53,631 bases of DNA, taken from the NCBI RefSeq assembly GCF_000829675.1, contig NZ_BBRX01000035.1, positions 1 to 53,631 on the forward strand. The letters run 5' to 3'. The stretch's first letter is position 1. Each line of letters starts with the position of its first letter. This DNA is from Acinetobacter rudis (lineage in GTDB: Bacteria; Pseudomonadota; Gammaproteobacteria; Pseudomonadales; Moraxellaceae). This document shows positions 17,775 to 27,243 of this stretch, in pieces. The notes under the pieces were generated by a model, which saw nothing but the letters and a program-made list of their open reading frames with translations, had not been told where the DNA came from and ran no database searches. A program made the translations under genes and the position numbers.

Positions 17775-19259
17775 TTAATTAAACCATGATTCGCGTGCCT
17801 TCATGATGAGCTGTCCTGCGGTCGAAGCATCTAAACCTTCGATATCAGAGATATCATCAGTGGCTTGATCAGCTAAGTCGTCGACAGTAACCACACCACG
17901 CTGGGCGAGTGCATTTGCAATCTCTGAGCTCATTCCTGGCATTGCAAGGAGTTCTTCACTCGGAGCTTGAGTATTTTCTTGCTGTTGTAACGCATCAGCG
18001 AGCGCAGCTTCTTTCGCACGGCTTTGCAACATTTCAACTAAATCAGCGTCAAGCTCGATTTCATCAAATGTTTCTGCTGGTACATAAGCAATTTCTTCAA
18101 GAGAAGTAAAGCCCATTTCAACCAGTGCGATCGCTAAATCTTCTTCAATATCTAAACGTGTTACAAACATGTCTAAATACTGTTGTGCTTCGTTTTGTTG
18201 ACGCGCACGATACTCATCTTCAAGCATCATGTCGAGTTTATAACCCGTTAACTCTGATGCTAGACGGACGTTTTGCCCTTGTGAACCAATCGCACGAGCC
18301 AATTGATCACTGGTTGCAAAAATAATATCTGCCGTTTTCATATCTTCGTCAATCACAATTCCAGATACATCAGCAGGTTCTAAAGCACTTGCAATGTACT
18401 GTGCTGGATCGTCAGACCAAACCACAACATCAATACGTTCACCATTGAGTTCTTGCTGAACTGCTTGAATACGTGTGCCACGCATACCAATACAAGCACC
18501 AACAGGATCGATACGGTGATCGTTGGTTTTCACTGCAATTTTGGCACGTACACCCGCTTGACGAGCAGCTGCTTTAATTTCAATGATTTCTTCTGAGATT
18601 TCTGGAATCTCTTTTTTCATCAATGCAATTAACATCTCTGGCTTAGCACGTGAAAGCAACAACTGTGCACCACGACCTTCACGGTTAACGTTAAATAAAA
18701 TTGCATTAATACGTTGTTTTGGACGCAAAATTTCTTTTGCGATCATTTCTTCACGTGCTAAGTAAGCTTCAGCATTATCACCTAAGTCAATAATAAAGCC
18801 ATCTTTGGTTTGTTTTTTCACTTCACCATAGATAAGTTCACCAACTTTAGCTTCATAAGCATCAGCAATCAATGCACGCTCAGCTTCACGAATTTTTTGC
18901 ACAATCACTTGTTTTGCAATTTGTGCAGCAATACGACCGAACTCAATTGATTCAACTTCAAGCTCACGCACATCACCTATTGACCACTTTGCTGGATCAA
19001 CATCAGAAATTGCATCTTGGCAAGCTGGCATTTCATGATCTTCATCAGCAACAACAGTCCACTGACGGAAAGTGCTATATTCACCAGTTTTACGATCAAT
19101 TTCCACGCGAAGCTGTGCTTCTTCAGAATTTGTGCCTTCGTAGAATTTTTTCTTCGTCGCTGCAACTAACGCTTGTTCAAGCGCTTCGAAGATTGCTTCT
19201 CGACTAACACCTTTCTCATTACTAACCGTTTCTGCGACGGTAAGAATTTCACGGCCCAT
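17775..19259 (-). CDS. nusA: Transcription termination/antitermination factor NusA
   Basis: A 494-residue protein: N-terminal RNA-polymerase-binding domain (1-130), S1 domain (VGELIYGEVKKQTKDGFIID, about 137-200), two KH domains (including GACIGMRGTRIQAV, about 252-265) and C-terminal acidic helix-hairpin-helix repeats (from about 370) as found in gammaproteobacterial NusA. It sits between rimP and infB, the conserved order. Confidence 0.98.
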   Translation of the reverse strand: MGREILTVAETVSNEKGVSREAIFEALEQALVAATKKKFYEGTNSEEAQLRVEIDRKTGEYSTFRQWTVVADEDHEMPACQDAISDVDPAKWSIGDVRELEVESIEFGRIAAQIAKQVIVQKIREAERALIADAYEAKVGELIYGEVKKQTKDGFIIDLGDNAEAYLAREEMIAKEILRPKQRINAILFNVNREGRGAQLLLSRAKPEMLIALMKKEIPEISEEIIEIKAAARQAGVRAKIAVKTNDHRIDPVGACIGMRGTRIQAVQQELNGERIDVVVWSDDPAQYIASALEPADVSGIVIDEDMKTADIIFATSDQLARAIGSQGQNVRLASELTGYKLDMMLEDEYRARQQNEAQQYLDMFVTRLDIEEDLAIALVEMGFTSLEEIAYVPAETFDEIELDADLVEMLQSRAKEAALADALQQQENTQAPSEELLAMPGMSSEIANALAQRGVVTVDDLADQATDDISDIEGLDASTAGQLIMKARESWFN

Positions 19260-19288
19260 AAGTCACCTGCTATTCAAATTCTTTTAAA

Positions 19289-19819
19289 TTAAACGTTATC
19301 TTGGAAAATCAAATTTGCTTTATCGATGTTGTTGCTATCAATTTCCAACACCTGTTGCTTTTCGACTTCAACCTGAATCAATTCGTTCTCTACATCCACT
19401 GCAACGAGTTTAGCTTGGAACTTACGGCGATTTTCTACCGCAGCAATCAAACGCAGCGCTACTGTATGGCCAATATATTTTTGCAGTTGTGCAAGTTGGA
19501 AAAATGGGCGATCCCATCCTGGTGAGGAAACTTCTAAGGCATATTCACCTGAAATTGGATCATGAACGTCGAGTATTGCACCGACTTGTTGGGTGACACG
19601 CACGCAGTCTTGGACACCGATTCCTCGGCCAAGCTCTACTTCACCATCTTCATTGATCACTGGCTCAGCGGCTTCATCAACTTCACGGTCGATGTAAATA
19701 CGTAATAATGAACGTTTGCCTTGAGGGATAAATTCAATACCCCAAAGGTCGACATCACAAGCATTTACTGCTGGTGCAATCAAATCTTGTAATACTTGAG
19801 TTTTATTTGATAACTTCAT
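19289..19819 (-). CDS. rimP: Ribosome maturation factor RimP
   Basis: A 176-residue RimP protein for 30S assembly. The core [18 protein letters not shown] (about 27-44), [19 protein letters not shown] and [15 protein letters not shown] are diagnostic. It is the first protein gene of the rimP-nusA-infB-rbfA operon; 30 bases separate it from nusA. Confidence 0.97.
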   Translation of the reverse strand: MKLSNKTQVLQDLIAPAVNACDVDLWGIEFIPQGKRSLLRIYIDREVDEAAEPVINEDGEVELGRGIGVQDCVRVTQQVGAILDVHDPISGEYALEVSSPGWDRPFFQLAQLQKYIGHTVALRLIAAVENRRKFQAKLVAVDVENELIQVEVEKQQVLEIDSNNIDKANLIFQDNV

Positions 19820-19928
19820 TTGCTCTCGTCATTTTCCCACAATGCAATCGGTCTAGGACCAATACCTATTTACTATAGTGAAGCATGACTTTTTGACCAA
19901 CTGATGTCTACACTACACGATAGCCAAT

Positions 19929-19950
19929 AAAAAAAGGGCGCCAATCGCCC
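19929..19950 (-). terminator. Intrinsic terminator upstream of rimP
   Basis: On the minus strand GGGCG pairs with CGCCC around five bases and is followed by seven T. It probably ends the tRNA transcript before the rimP promoter, or attenuates read-through. Confidence 0.7.
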
Positions 19951-19984
19951 CTATTATTGCACAGAATCAGAAATCCCACTGTGC

Positions 19985-20009
19985 AAAAAGGCCCACCTAT
20001 TTGTGAGCC
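19985..20009 (-). terminator. Terminator directly after the distal initiator tRNA
   Basis: On the minus strand GGCTCAC pairs with GTGGGCC (one G-U pair) with a six-base loop and is followed by TTTTT. It lies 12 bases past the tRNA CCA end and forms a tandem pair with the terminator at 19929-19950. Confidence 0.7.
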
Positions 20010-20021
20010 CTCTTAGAAACT

Positions 20022-20098
<77 letters not shown>

Positions 20099-20183
20099 TC
20101 AACGTGCAATATTGTAACTGAAGAATAAAAAAAATCAATCGAATTTTATATTCTTCCTGATTTAAGTTGCACCTTAAATCAAA

Positions 20184-20260
<77 letters not shown>

Positions 20261-20296
20261 TCAAAAGCTGCTTGCATCAACGATCTGGTTTATCGT

Positions 20297-20381
20297 TGGT
20301 GCGGAAGGGGGGACTTGAACCCCCACGCCCGAAAGCACTACCACCTCAAGGTAGCGTGTCTACCAATTCCACCACCACCGC
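20297..20381 (-). tRNA. tRNA-Leu (GAG)
   Basis: An 85-base class II tRNA with a long variable arm, loop TTGAGGT giving anticodon GAG, T-arm GGGGG/CCCCC and encoded CCA. It lies between secG and the initiator tRNAs on the same strand, the common secG-leuU-type arrangement. Confidence 0.94.
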
Positions 20382-20433
20382 AGCTGCACGCATTCTAGTG
20401 GGTTCACTTGCAAAATGAAAGCGATTTTTTCAC

Positions 20434-20772
20434 TTATTGCGAAGTTTCAGGTTTGTTTGGCGAAGTTTCAGACGATTGAGGTGCAGCAGGCGCAACGGGT
20501 TGAGTAACTGCCAACTTCTTCAAACCTAATGGATCTTCGGCATGTTTTTTGGCAAAAACAGCCAAGCTAATACTGGTTACAAAAAACAAAGCCGTTAAGA
20601 TCGCTGTTAAACGTGTAAGGAAGTTTGCTGAACCTGAAGCACCAAATACAGTCGCAGCACCGCCACCACCAAATGATGCACCAGCATCTGCACCCTTACC
20701 GTGTTGTACCAAAATCAAGACAATCATTAAAACAGCGAGAATAATATGGATAACAAGCACAAAGTTTTGCAT
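20434..20772 (-). CDS. secG: Protein translocase subunit SecG
   Basis: A 112-residue SecYEG subunit: N-terminal hydrophobic helix (about 3-22), the conserved LVQHGKGADAGASFGGG loop (about 22-38), a second helix (about 52-73) and a variable Pro/Ser/Thr-rich tail. It starts ten bases after tpiA on the same strand, as in many gammaproteobacteria. Confidence 0.96.
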   Translation of the reverse strand: MQNFVLVIHIILAVLMIVLILVQHGKGADAGASFGGGGAATVFGASGSANFLTRLTAILTALFFVTSISLAVFAKKHAEDPLGLKKLAVTQPVAPAAPQSSETSPNKPETSQ

Positions 20773-20782
20773 TTAGAATTCC

Positions 20783-21577
20783 TTAGTGTTTTGTTTGCGC
20801 AAAGGCTTGAGCGATCTTATAAAATGACTCAGCCTGTAAAGAAGCACCACCGACTAAGGCACCATTAATATCAGGACAAGCTGCGAGTGCTTCAGCATTA
20901 TCTGCTTTTACACTACCACCGTACAAGATAGCGATATCTTGTCCGTAACCAGTGAGCTGTTTTAGACCTGCACGGATTTTTTCATGCATGGCTTGTGCAT
21001 CTTCTGGTGAAGCTGTTTTACCTGTACCGATTGCCCAAATAGGCTCATAGGCGATTTTAATATTTTGCCATTGCTCAGCTTTAACGACACTAGACAAATC
21101 ACAGATTTGTTGCAACACAACCTGTTCAGCTAAACCTTGCTCACGCTGCTCTAAACTTTCACCAACACAATAAATAATCTGGAGTCCAGCATTTAAGGCA
21201 TGGGTTACTTTAGCAGTAATTTGTGAAACATCATCACCAAACAATTCACGGCGCTCAGAGTGACCAATCAATACATAATGAATAGCACTGTCTTTTAAAA
21301 GTTCAGCACTCACCTCACCTGTATAGGCACCCGTTCCAGCAACACGCGATAAATCTTGTGCAACTGTAAGAACCTCAACTGCGGCATCTTGTAGTTGTTG
21401 CTGTACAGAAAGCAATGCAATTGCCGTAGGCGCAACAGCGATACGACATTGAGCCACATCAATTGGCCCTGCTTGCAAATATTGTTTGAGTGATTGTATG
21501 AGTTGTTGTGAATCAGATTGCATTGGGTTCATTTTCCAATTGCCGACAACCCAAGGAGTTATAGTCGAACCCGACAT
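20783..21577 (-). CDS. tpiA: Triosephosphate isomerase
   Basis: A 264-residue TIM-barrel enzyme interconverting dihydroxyacetone phosphate and glyceraldehyde 3-phosphate. Active-site residues are visible: Lys in NWKMN (about 13), His in [10 protein letters not shown] (about 99) and Glu in [14 protein letters not shown] (about 171). Phosphate-binding [10 protein letters not shown] and GALVGGASL close the barrel. First gene of a unit with secG and the tRNAs. Confidence 0.97.
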   Translation of the reverse strand: MSGSTITPWVVGNWKMNPMQSDSQQLIQSLKQYLQAGPIDVAQCRIAVAPTAIALLSVQQQLQDAAVEVLTVAQDLSRVAGTGAYTGEVSAELLKDSAIHYVLIGHSERRELFGDDVSQITAKVTHALNAGLQIIYCVGESLEQREQGLAEQVVLQQICDLSSVVKAEQWQNIKIAYEPIWAIGTGKTASPEDAQAMHEKIRAGLKQLTGYGQDIAILYGGSVKADNAEALAACPDINGALVGGASLQAESFYKIAQAFAQTKH

Positions 21578-21834
21578 ACATCTAACCTTCTATCGAAAAT
21601 GCGCCCATTCTACACGGAAATTAAGCATTATAAAATTCTTTCATCAAGCACAATGCTTTTTTCTCACATTTGCACTCAATCCCAAACACAGCATAACGAC
21701 AAAACCTGCATGAACACTGCTATTTGAGCAAATGTTAAAAAATGAAAAGCTAAAAAATTAAGTTGTAGCAAAGCAGAGCACCCTGTACTCAGATTACAGC
21801 TGCCTCTATTGATCAATTAAACAAGAATAGACAA

Positions 21835-23064
21835 ATGAATAAAACCCAATCCGTCCGAACGCGTACTTACCGCTATAAAGGCTATAATGCTCAAGGCCAA
21901 CATGTTTCAGGTGAACTCTGTTGCCCCTCCTTACAGTTGGCAAAAATCCAACTGAGACGTCAAGGCATTCACTTAAAAAAAATCCAAACCATAGCCCGTT
22001 TACCACATCGTCGAATATTGAATATTTCTTCAATTAAATCGACCGAAATTCATCTATTTACACGCCAACTTGCCACTTTACTCAAAGCCAATATCGCGCT
22101 ATCACAAGCACTTGAACTCATTTGTTCAGGTTTACAACATCAACGTATGCAACAACTACTACAAAAACTTAAAAACCAAGTTGAAGGTGGTCAACGTTTT
22201 AGCCAAGCCTTGACCCAACAAAAGCAATATTTTGATACTTTATATGTAGCATTAATACAGATCGGTGAACAATCAGGAAGCTTAGATATCATGTTAGATC
22301 GTATGGCTTGTTATCAGGAAAAAACTGAGCGATTAAAACAAAAAATCAAAAAGGCCTTATGGTATCCATTGCTCATCTCCTGTGTAGCTTTGTGTGTGAG
22401 CTTCATCTTGATCTTAAAAGTTGTGCCTATATTTCGCGAACTTTTTACATCTTTCTCAGCCGAACTTCCTCTGTTTACGCAGTGGATACTCAACCTATCC
22501 AGTTGGCTGCAAACGTATTGTTTATATTTACTGTCTTTGATCATGGTTATTTTGAGCATCACGCGTTATGGCTATCAACACTCTCCCAAACTCCGCCTGC
22601 TTTTAGAACGACACTGGTTAAAACTCCCCATCTTTGGTGATCTGCTCAGTAAATCCATCATCGCCCGCTATTACCGCACCTTAGCCACAACTTTTGCTGC
22701 GGGTGTTCCGCTACTTGAAGCATTGGAATACACTGCAGCGGTCAGTAATAATACGCTTTATCAAAATGCTGTCATAAAAATCCGCGATGATGTCGCGCGT
22801 GGACAACAGCTGCATGTGGCTATGCGTAGCTCACAGCTATTTCCACATATGGCAGTACAAATGGTTCAAATTGGTGAAGAATCTGGCGCTTTAACTGAGA
22901 TGCTTGATAATATTGCTGAGCGCTTTGAAACAGAAGTTGCGCATACAGTAGAAGGTTTAAGTACACTACTAGAACCGTGTCTTTTAATTTTTTTAAGCTT
23001 AATTGTAGGTAGTTTGGTGGTTGCGATGTACTTACCAATATTTAAAATGGGTTCAATCATCTGA
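21835..23064 (+). CDS. pilC: Type IV pilus inner-membrane platform protein PilC
   Basis: A 409-residue GspF/PilC-family protein with two homologous cytoplasmic domains, each with the family signature (FTRQLATLLKANIALSQALE, about 62-81; YYRTLATTFAAGVPLLEALE, about 263-282), three membrane helices (about 172-195, 210-240 and 375-400) and GEESGALTEMLDNIAERFE near the end. It recruits the PilB and PilT motors. No pilB lies upstream: the 257 bases to the divergent tpiA hold no trace of it. The stop overlaps the pilD start. Confidence 0.95.
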   Translation: MNKTQSVRTRTYRYKGYNAQGQHVSGELCCPSLQLAKIQLRRQGIHLKKIQTIARLPHRRILNISSIKSTEIHLFTRQLATLLKANIALSQALELICSGLQHQRMQQLLQKLKNQVEGGQRFSQALTQQKQYFDTLYVALIQIGEQSGSLDIMLDRMACYQEKTERLKQKIKKALWYPLLISCVALCVSFILILKVVPIFRELFTSFSAELPLFTQWILNLSSWLQTYCLYLLSLIMVILSITRYGYQHSPKLRLLLERHWLKLPIFGDLLSKSIIARYYRTLATTFAAGVPLLEALEYTAAVSNNTLYQNAVIKIRDDVARGQQLHVAMRSSQLFPHMAVQMVQIGEESGALTEMLDNIAERFETEVAHTVEGLSTLLEPCLLIFLSLIVGSLVVAMYLPIFKMGSII

Positions 23065-23933
23065 TGCAAAGTCTTTCAGTCCTTTTTACACACTCTCCTG
23101 CGGTGTTTTATCTTAGCATTGCAGTTTTAAGTCTGTGCATTGGTAGCTTCTTAAACGTGGTTATTTATCGAACTCCACTTATTTTAAAACGCCAATGGAC
23201 TGACGAGTGTAAACAATTTCTAGATCCAGACTACCAACCAAGTAACAGTCAAAAATTTAATTTAAGTTTACCTGCATCACACTGCCCACAGTGCAAACAC
23301 ACATTGCGTTGGTACCACAATATTCCACTACTCAGTTGGCTCATATTAAAAGGTCGCTGCTCGAACTGCCAGCAACCGATTGCTATTCGATATCCGCTGG
23401 TGGAATTACTCACCATGCTTTGTTCGCTTACAGTCGCCTATGTGCTTGGGCCAAACTTAAGCATGTTAGCCGGTCTCGGCCTCACTTGGACATTGATAGC
23501 ACTGACATTTATTGATTTTGATAACCAGCTACTACCTGACTTTTACACCATTCCACTCGCTATGGCGGGATTATTACTCAACAGCTGGGCTTTTTACACC
23601 TCACCACAACAAGCCATTTGGGGCTATCTCATTGGTTTTATGAGCTTGTGGTTGGTGTATCAAGGATTTAAATTATTTACAGGCAAAGAAGGCATGGGCT
23701 ATGGTGACTTTAAGTTACTTGCCGCCCTTGGTGCTTGGATGGGACCGTCCATGCTGCCGTTGATTATCTTGCTTTCCTCAAGTCTAGGTGCAATTATCGG
23801 CATAATTTTGTTAAAAATTCACAAAGAAAGTCAGCCCTTTGCTTTTGGCCCTTATATCGCGATCGCGGGTTGGATTGCATTTTTATGGGGAGAGAAAATC
23901 ATGGATTATTATTTGGGTTATGCGCTACCTTAA
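23064..23933 (+). CDS. pilD: Prepilin peptidase and N-methyltransferase PilD
   Basis: A 289-residue polytopic aspartic protease that cleaves type IV prepilins, such as the one at 10820-11281, and methylates the new N-terminus. The cytoplasmic zinc loop has two CxxC pairs (C74/C77 and C99/C102). The catalytic aspartates are in TFIDFDNQLLPD (about 151-162) and the GMGYGDFKLL GxGD motif (about 211-220). It overlaps the pilC stop by one base and is followed by coaE, the classic pilC-pilD-coaE order. Confidence 0.96.
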   Translation: MQSLSVLFTHSPAVFYLSIAVLSLCIGSFLNVVIYRTPLILKRQWTDECKQFLDPDYQPSNSQKFNLSLPASHCPQCKHTLRWYHNIPLLSWLILKGRCSNCQQPIAIRYPLVELLTMLCSLTVAYVLGPNLSMLAGLGLTWTLIALTFIDFDNQLLPDFYTIPLAMAGLLLNSWAFYTSPQQAIWGYLIGFMSLWLVYQGFKLFTGKEGMGYGDFKLLAALGAWMGPSMLPLIILLSSSLGAIIGIILLKIHKESQPFAFGPYIAIAGWIAFLWGEKIMDYYLGYALP

Positions 23934-23961
23934 GTCACCCCAAACCACCCAAGGAGTCACC

Positions 23962-24561
23962 GTGCAGCAATTTATTTTAGGCCTCACAGGCGGTATAGGC
24001 AGCGGAAAATCAGCAGCAAGCCAATGGTTTGAGTCACAAGGAATCGTCGTTGTCGATGCCGATATTGTTGCTCGGGAAATCGTTGCAAAAGGACAAACAG
24101 CGTTAAGCGCCATCGAAAAACACTTTGGCCCTTGGGTACTCAATGCTGAAGGTGAATTAGACAGACGTGCTCTACGAGAACATATTTTCAAACATCCTGA
24201 AGCACGCAAAGCTTTAGAAGAAATCACCCATCCAGCAATTCGGCACTCAATTATAGAACAGCTACAAGCAGCACAAAGCCCTTATGTCATTTTAGTTTCG
24301 CCGCTTTTGTTTGAAACTAACCAACATCAACTGACACAGCGCACGCTATTAATTGATGCATCTGAACAATTACAAATCCAACGTGCCAGTCAACGCGATC
24401 TACAAAATATTGAACAAATTAAGCAAATTATTGCAGCACAAATGTCACGGCAGCAGAAACAACAACGTGCAGATGACATCGTACTTAATGATGGTTTGCT
24501 CTCACACCTTCATATGCAGCTTGAGCCTTTACATCAAAGCTACTTACAACTCGTGCAGTAA
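23962..24561 (+). CDS. coaE: Dephospho-CoA kinase
   Basis: A 199-residue P-loop kinase catalysing the last step of coenzyme A synthesis. Walker A is GLTGGIGSGKSAAS (about 7-20), with DADIVAREIV and LVSPLLFE downstream. The start is GTG 23962, five bases after a perfect AAGGAG; extending the frame upstream would run it into pilD without homology. It is the third gene of the pilC-pilD-coaE unit. Confidence 0.95.
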   Translation: MQQFILGLTGGIGSGKSAASQWFESQGIVVVDADIVAREIVAKGQTALSAIEKHFGPWVLNAEGELDRRALREHIFKHPEARKALEEITHPAIRHSIIEQLQAAQSPYVILVSPLLFETNQHQLTQRTLLIDASEQLQIQRASQRDLQNIEQIKQIIAAQMSRQQKQQRADDIVLNDGLLSHLHMQLEPLHQSYLQLVQ

Positions 24562-24592
24562 CAGAGCCATACCCTCAATAGCAAATGACAGC

Positions 24593-25531
24593 TCAATCTT
24601 GATCAGGTTTATTTTGCTGCGCTTTTTGTGCAGCTAAAGCTTGATCCAGTGCGCTCTTTCTCCCCCACCAACGCCAAGGTTGCAAAGCTCCAATCCCCAT
24701 TCCCAACAGACCAAACATAATTGCAGGACTCAAAGGTTCATTCAGCAAAGGAACAGCCACCACTGCTGCGATAAATGGTGCTAAGGTCACAATACTTCCC
24801 GTTTTAAATGCACCCAATCGTTTAATTGCTTCAACATAGGCCATGGTTGCAACCATAACAACAAAAATGCCATGAAATAGCGTTTGCATCAGCATATGCA
24901 TGGGTTGTACTTGCTGATATTGGTGTGGCAAAAACAGTAAATAAATAGGCAGATAAATAATTGCAGACCAAATAGCCACTGAGGTCATCGAGTGCCAAGC
25001 GGACAACTTCCAATGACGTAGCAGCACCGTAAATACAGCCCACAGCACAGCACTGGTAAAGAATAGCAAGTCGCCTAAACCAAAAGCTGTGCCTGTACTT
25101 CGATACATGAGGTAACTCATGATCACAATAGCACTGAGCATGATCACGACACTAATCCACGTATCACGTTCAAAAGGTTCTTTAAATAAAATATAAGCAG
25201 CTACCGCTGTACAAAGCGGTAAAAAGCCATTGAGAAAAATAGCGGCATGTGCGGCAGGTGCATAGTGAAACGCACTATAAGACACTAAACAGTAAGCAAC
25301 ACCACCGATGAGGGCTAAGATAAATGGCTCTTTATGCCATAAAAATGCGGTGTCTTTTCTAATCAATAGGATAGGAAATAAAATCAAAAAGGCTAAGCCA
25401 AATCGAAATGCGGTAATATCCCAAGGACTAATATGCCAAACAGCATTTAGGCGTGATGTAATAGTAAAACCACCCCAAATGCACATGGTGATCACGACAA
25501 AGATATATCCTTGCGTGCGAGAACTGATCAT
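24593..25531 (-). CDS. EamA-family (DMT) permease
   Basis: A 312-residue membrane protein with ten hydrophobic helices arranged as two five-helix EamA repeats, the drug/metabolite transporter fold. The start MISSRTQGYIFVVITMCIWG is typical, and the second repeat opens near GLGDLLFFTSAVLWAVFTVL. Substrates of this group range from amino acids to toxic metabolites and cannot be read from sequence. It converges on coaE and lies downstream of rlmB. Confidence 0.85.
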   Translation of the reverse strand: MISSRTQGYIFVVITMCIWGGFTITSRLNAVWHISPWDITAFRFGLAFLILFPILLIRKDTAFLWHKEPFILALIGGVAYCLVSYSAFHYAPAAHAAIFLNGFLPLCTAVAAYILFKEPFERDTWISVVIMLSAIVIMSYLMYRSTGTAFGLGDLLFFTSAVLWAVFTVLLRHWKLSAWHSMTSVAIWSAIIYLPIYLLFLPHQYQQVQPMHMLMQTLFHGIFVVMVATMAYVEAIKRLGAFKTGSIVTLAPFIAAVVAVPLLNEPLSPAIMFGLLGMGIGALQPWRWWGRKSALDQALAAQKAQQNKPDQD

Positions 25532-25593
25532 GAAATTTCACTCATTAATCAGGGTAAAACGCTACGGATGTAGCGCGTATTTAAATATCCTAT

Positions 25594-26343
25594 TTAAAAA
25601 CCCTGACGTTGACGGTTTGCTTCATATAACGCCATTCCAGTGGCGACACTGACATTTAAACTTTGTAAATCACCAGCCATTGGGATATATACAGTCTGAT
25701 CACATTGCGACTGAGTAATAGGACGTAGACCAACATCTTCTGCCCCCATGACGATCGCCACGGCACCAGTTAAATCACATTGATGCAAAGGCAAAGCTTT
25801 TTCATCCAGCATCGTACCAATAACGCGCACATTAAATTCATCTTTAATATGGGCAAGTGTACGTGCCAAATTAGTCACTTGAATAAACTTAACTTTTTCA
25901 GCCCCACCTGCTGCAACTTTACGTGCAGTTGGCGTTAAACTCGCAGAGCGGTCACGTGGCACAATCACAGCACTCACCCCCATTGCAGCGGCAGAACGAA
26001 TACAAGCACCCAAGTTATGTGGGTCTGTAATATGATCTAAAGCCAATAACATGGTTTGAGGTTGTTGCTGTAGCAACTGATCTAAATCTTTTTCATTTAA
26101 AGTTGGATGTGGACGCACTGCAGCCACTACGCCTTGGTGAAAAGGTAGACCAGCTAACTTTTCAAGTGTATCTCGACTGGCTTTCTGCACACTGATACCA
26201 AATGGTTCAGCCAACTGCAAAATTCGCTGTAAACGTTGGTCATCACGACCTTTTAAGGTAAACAATGTGAGGACTCGCTCTGGCTCAAGCTCTAATAATG
26301 ACTCTACAGCATGTACGCCATAATAATGTTCTGCTTTCGCCAT
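25594..26343 (-). CDS. rlmB: 23S rRNA (guanosine-2'-O)-methyltransferase RlmB
   Basis: A 249-residue SpoU-type trefoil-knot enzyme that 2'-O-methylates G2251 in the P loop of 23S rRNA. It has an N-terminal substrate-binding domain (YYGVHAVESLLE, VRPHPTLNE) and the three knot motifs: DPHNLGACIRSAAAMGV (about 112-128), AIVMGAEDVGLRP (about 196-208) and IPMAGDLQSLNVSVATGMAL (about 218-237). The start at ATG 26343 has GAGG seven bases upstream; an earlier ATG at 26364 lacks a site. Confidence 0.94.
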   Translation of the reverse strand: MAKAEHYYGVHAVESLLELEPERVLTLFTLKGRDDQRLQRILQLAEPFGISVQKASRDTLEKLAGLPFHQGVVAAVRPHPTLNEKDLDQLLQQQPQTMLLALDHITDPHNLGACIRSAAAMGVSAVIVPRDRSASLTPTARKVAAGGAEKVKFIQVTNLARTLAHIKDEFNVRVIGTMLDEKALPLHQCDLTGAVAIVMGAEDVGLRPITQSQCDQTVYIPMAGDLQSLNVSVATGMALYEANRQRQGF

Positions 26344-26383
26344 GCTTAACCTCAATATATGCAATTCAACAAAGATAAAAATG

Positions 26384-26414
26384 AAAAATCCTGCAAAGCC
26401 TACTTTACAGGATT
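26384..26414 (-). terminator. Terminator between ppnP and rlmB
   Basis: On the minus strand AATCCTGTAAAG pairs with CTTTGCAGGATT (one G-U) around a TAGG loop, followed by TTTTT. It ends the ppnP transcript. Confidence 0.85.
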
Positions 26415-26491
26415 AATCTATGCCGATCATTTTACCCGATTTCACCTTAAAATTCTTTTAAATTTCCTCGGTGATATGTAATCCTAATCAC

Positions 26492-26815
26492 TTAGCCTTC
26501 TAAGTGGCAGACATAATCGAGCACATCGTCAGTTTCAATTTTAAAACGGCTATTACCAGGAACATAAAATGACTGGCCTGCACGAAACAACTCATGTGCT
26601 TCGCTGTCAGCGATCGTCACACGACATTCACCAGAGATAATTTCCATACGCTCAGGTACATGTGTTTCAAAAGTCAGTGCTTGTTCAGATGGCAAGATCA
26701 CCCCTAATGTTTTTTTTGTTCCATCTTCAAATTGCACGGTATGGCTTATGCACAAACCACCAAAATAAACATTTGATTTTTTTATAACGGAAACATGATC
26801 AAATTGTGATGACAT
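26492..26815 (-). CDS. ppnP: Pyrimidine/purine nucleoside phosphorylase
   Basis: A 107-residue single-cupin protein of the PpnP (YaiE, formerly DUF1255) family, which phosphorolyses several nucleosides to base and ribose 1-phosphate. NVYFGGLCISHTV, KTLGVILPSE and the FYVPGNSRFKI strand are typical. ATG 26815 is preferred to 26839 because TGGAG lies seven bases before it. It appears monocistronic. Confidence 0.92.
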   Translation of the reverse strand: MSSQFDHVSVIKKSNVYFGGLCISHTVQFEDGTKKTLGVILPSEQALTFETHVPERMEIISGECRVTIADSEAHELFRAGQSFYVPGNSRFKIETDDVLDYVCHLEG

Positions 26816-27243
26816 GCGTATACTCCAGATAATGCGCACTTATGTAAATGACTGTCGGGCTAGTTTACATTGTGCCCGATCACCGAATCAATCTATCTCT
26901 GATCTATGTTTTTTATCAGATTTAAATGATTAGCTCAATGTTCTGTGTATTCAGGACTTTTAGTGATCTATCACAGATTGAAATAAGTGAAAATACTCAA
27001 CAACCTATAGCCTGAGTTAGATACTAGCAAAAGATTTGCCCATGAAGATGACATTGCTATTAATTTTGCAGTACTCATCTTTTTTGTCCTGCAGGATATC
27101 GTTATAATCTATATTTCACGATCAAAACAGATCTTATATTGTACTAAAACAAAATTAAATGATGTGCTAAGTGAATAAGACTTACTGTAAGTCATTCGAT
27201 CAAGCACTGATTTCCCATTGACCCTTGTGCCTCGGAAGCGTTT
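26816..27243. other. Divergent intergenic region between ppnP and recN
   Basis: A 428-base AT-rich stretch with no coding frame that I accept. It must hold the ppnP and recN promoters. A short inverted repeat TCTGAT/ATCAGA lies near 26895-26920. I looked for an E. coli-type SOS box (CTGT-N8-ACAG) before recN and found none. Confidence 0.4.

Noticed and set aside
26816..27243. SOS-type LexA operator before recN
   Set aside because: No CTGT-N8-ACAG motif is present; Acinetobacter lacks a canonical LexA, so none is expected.
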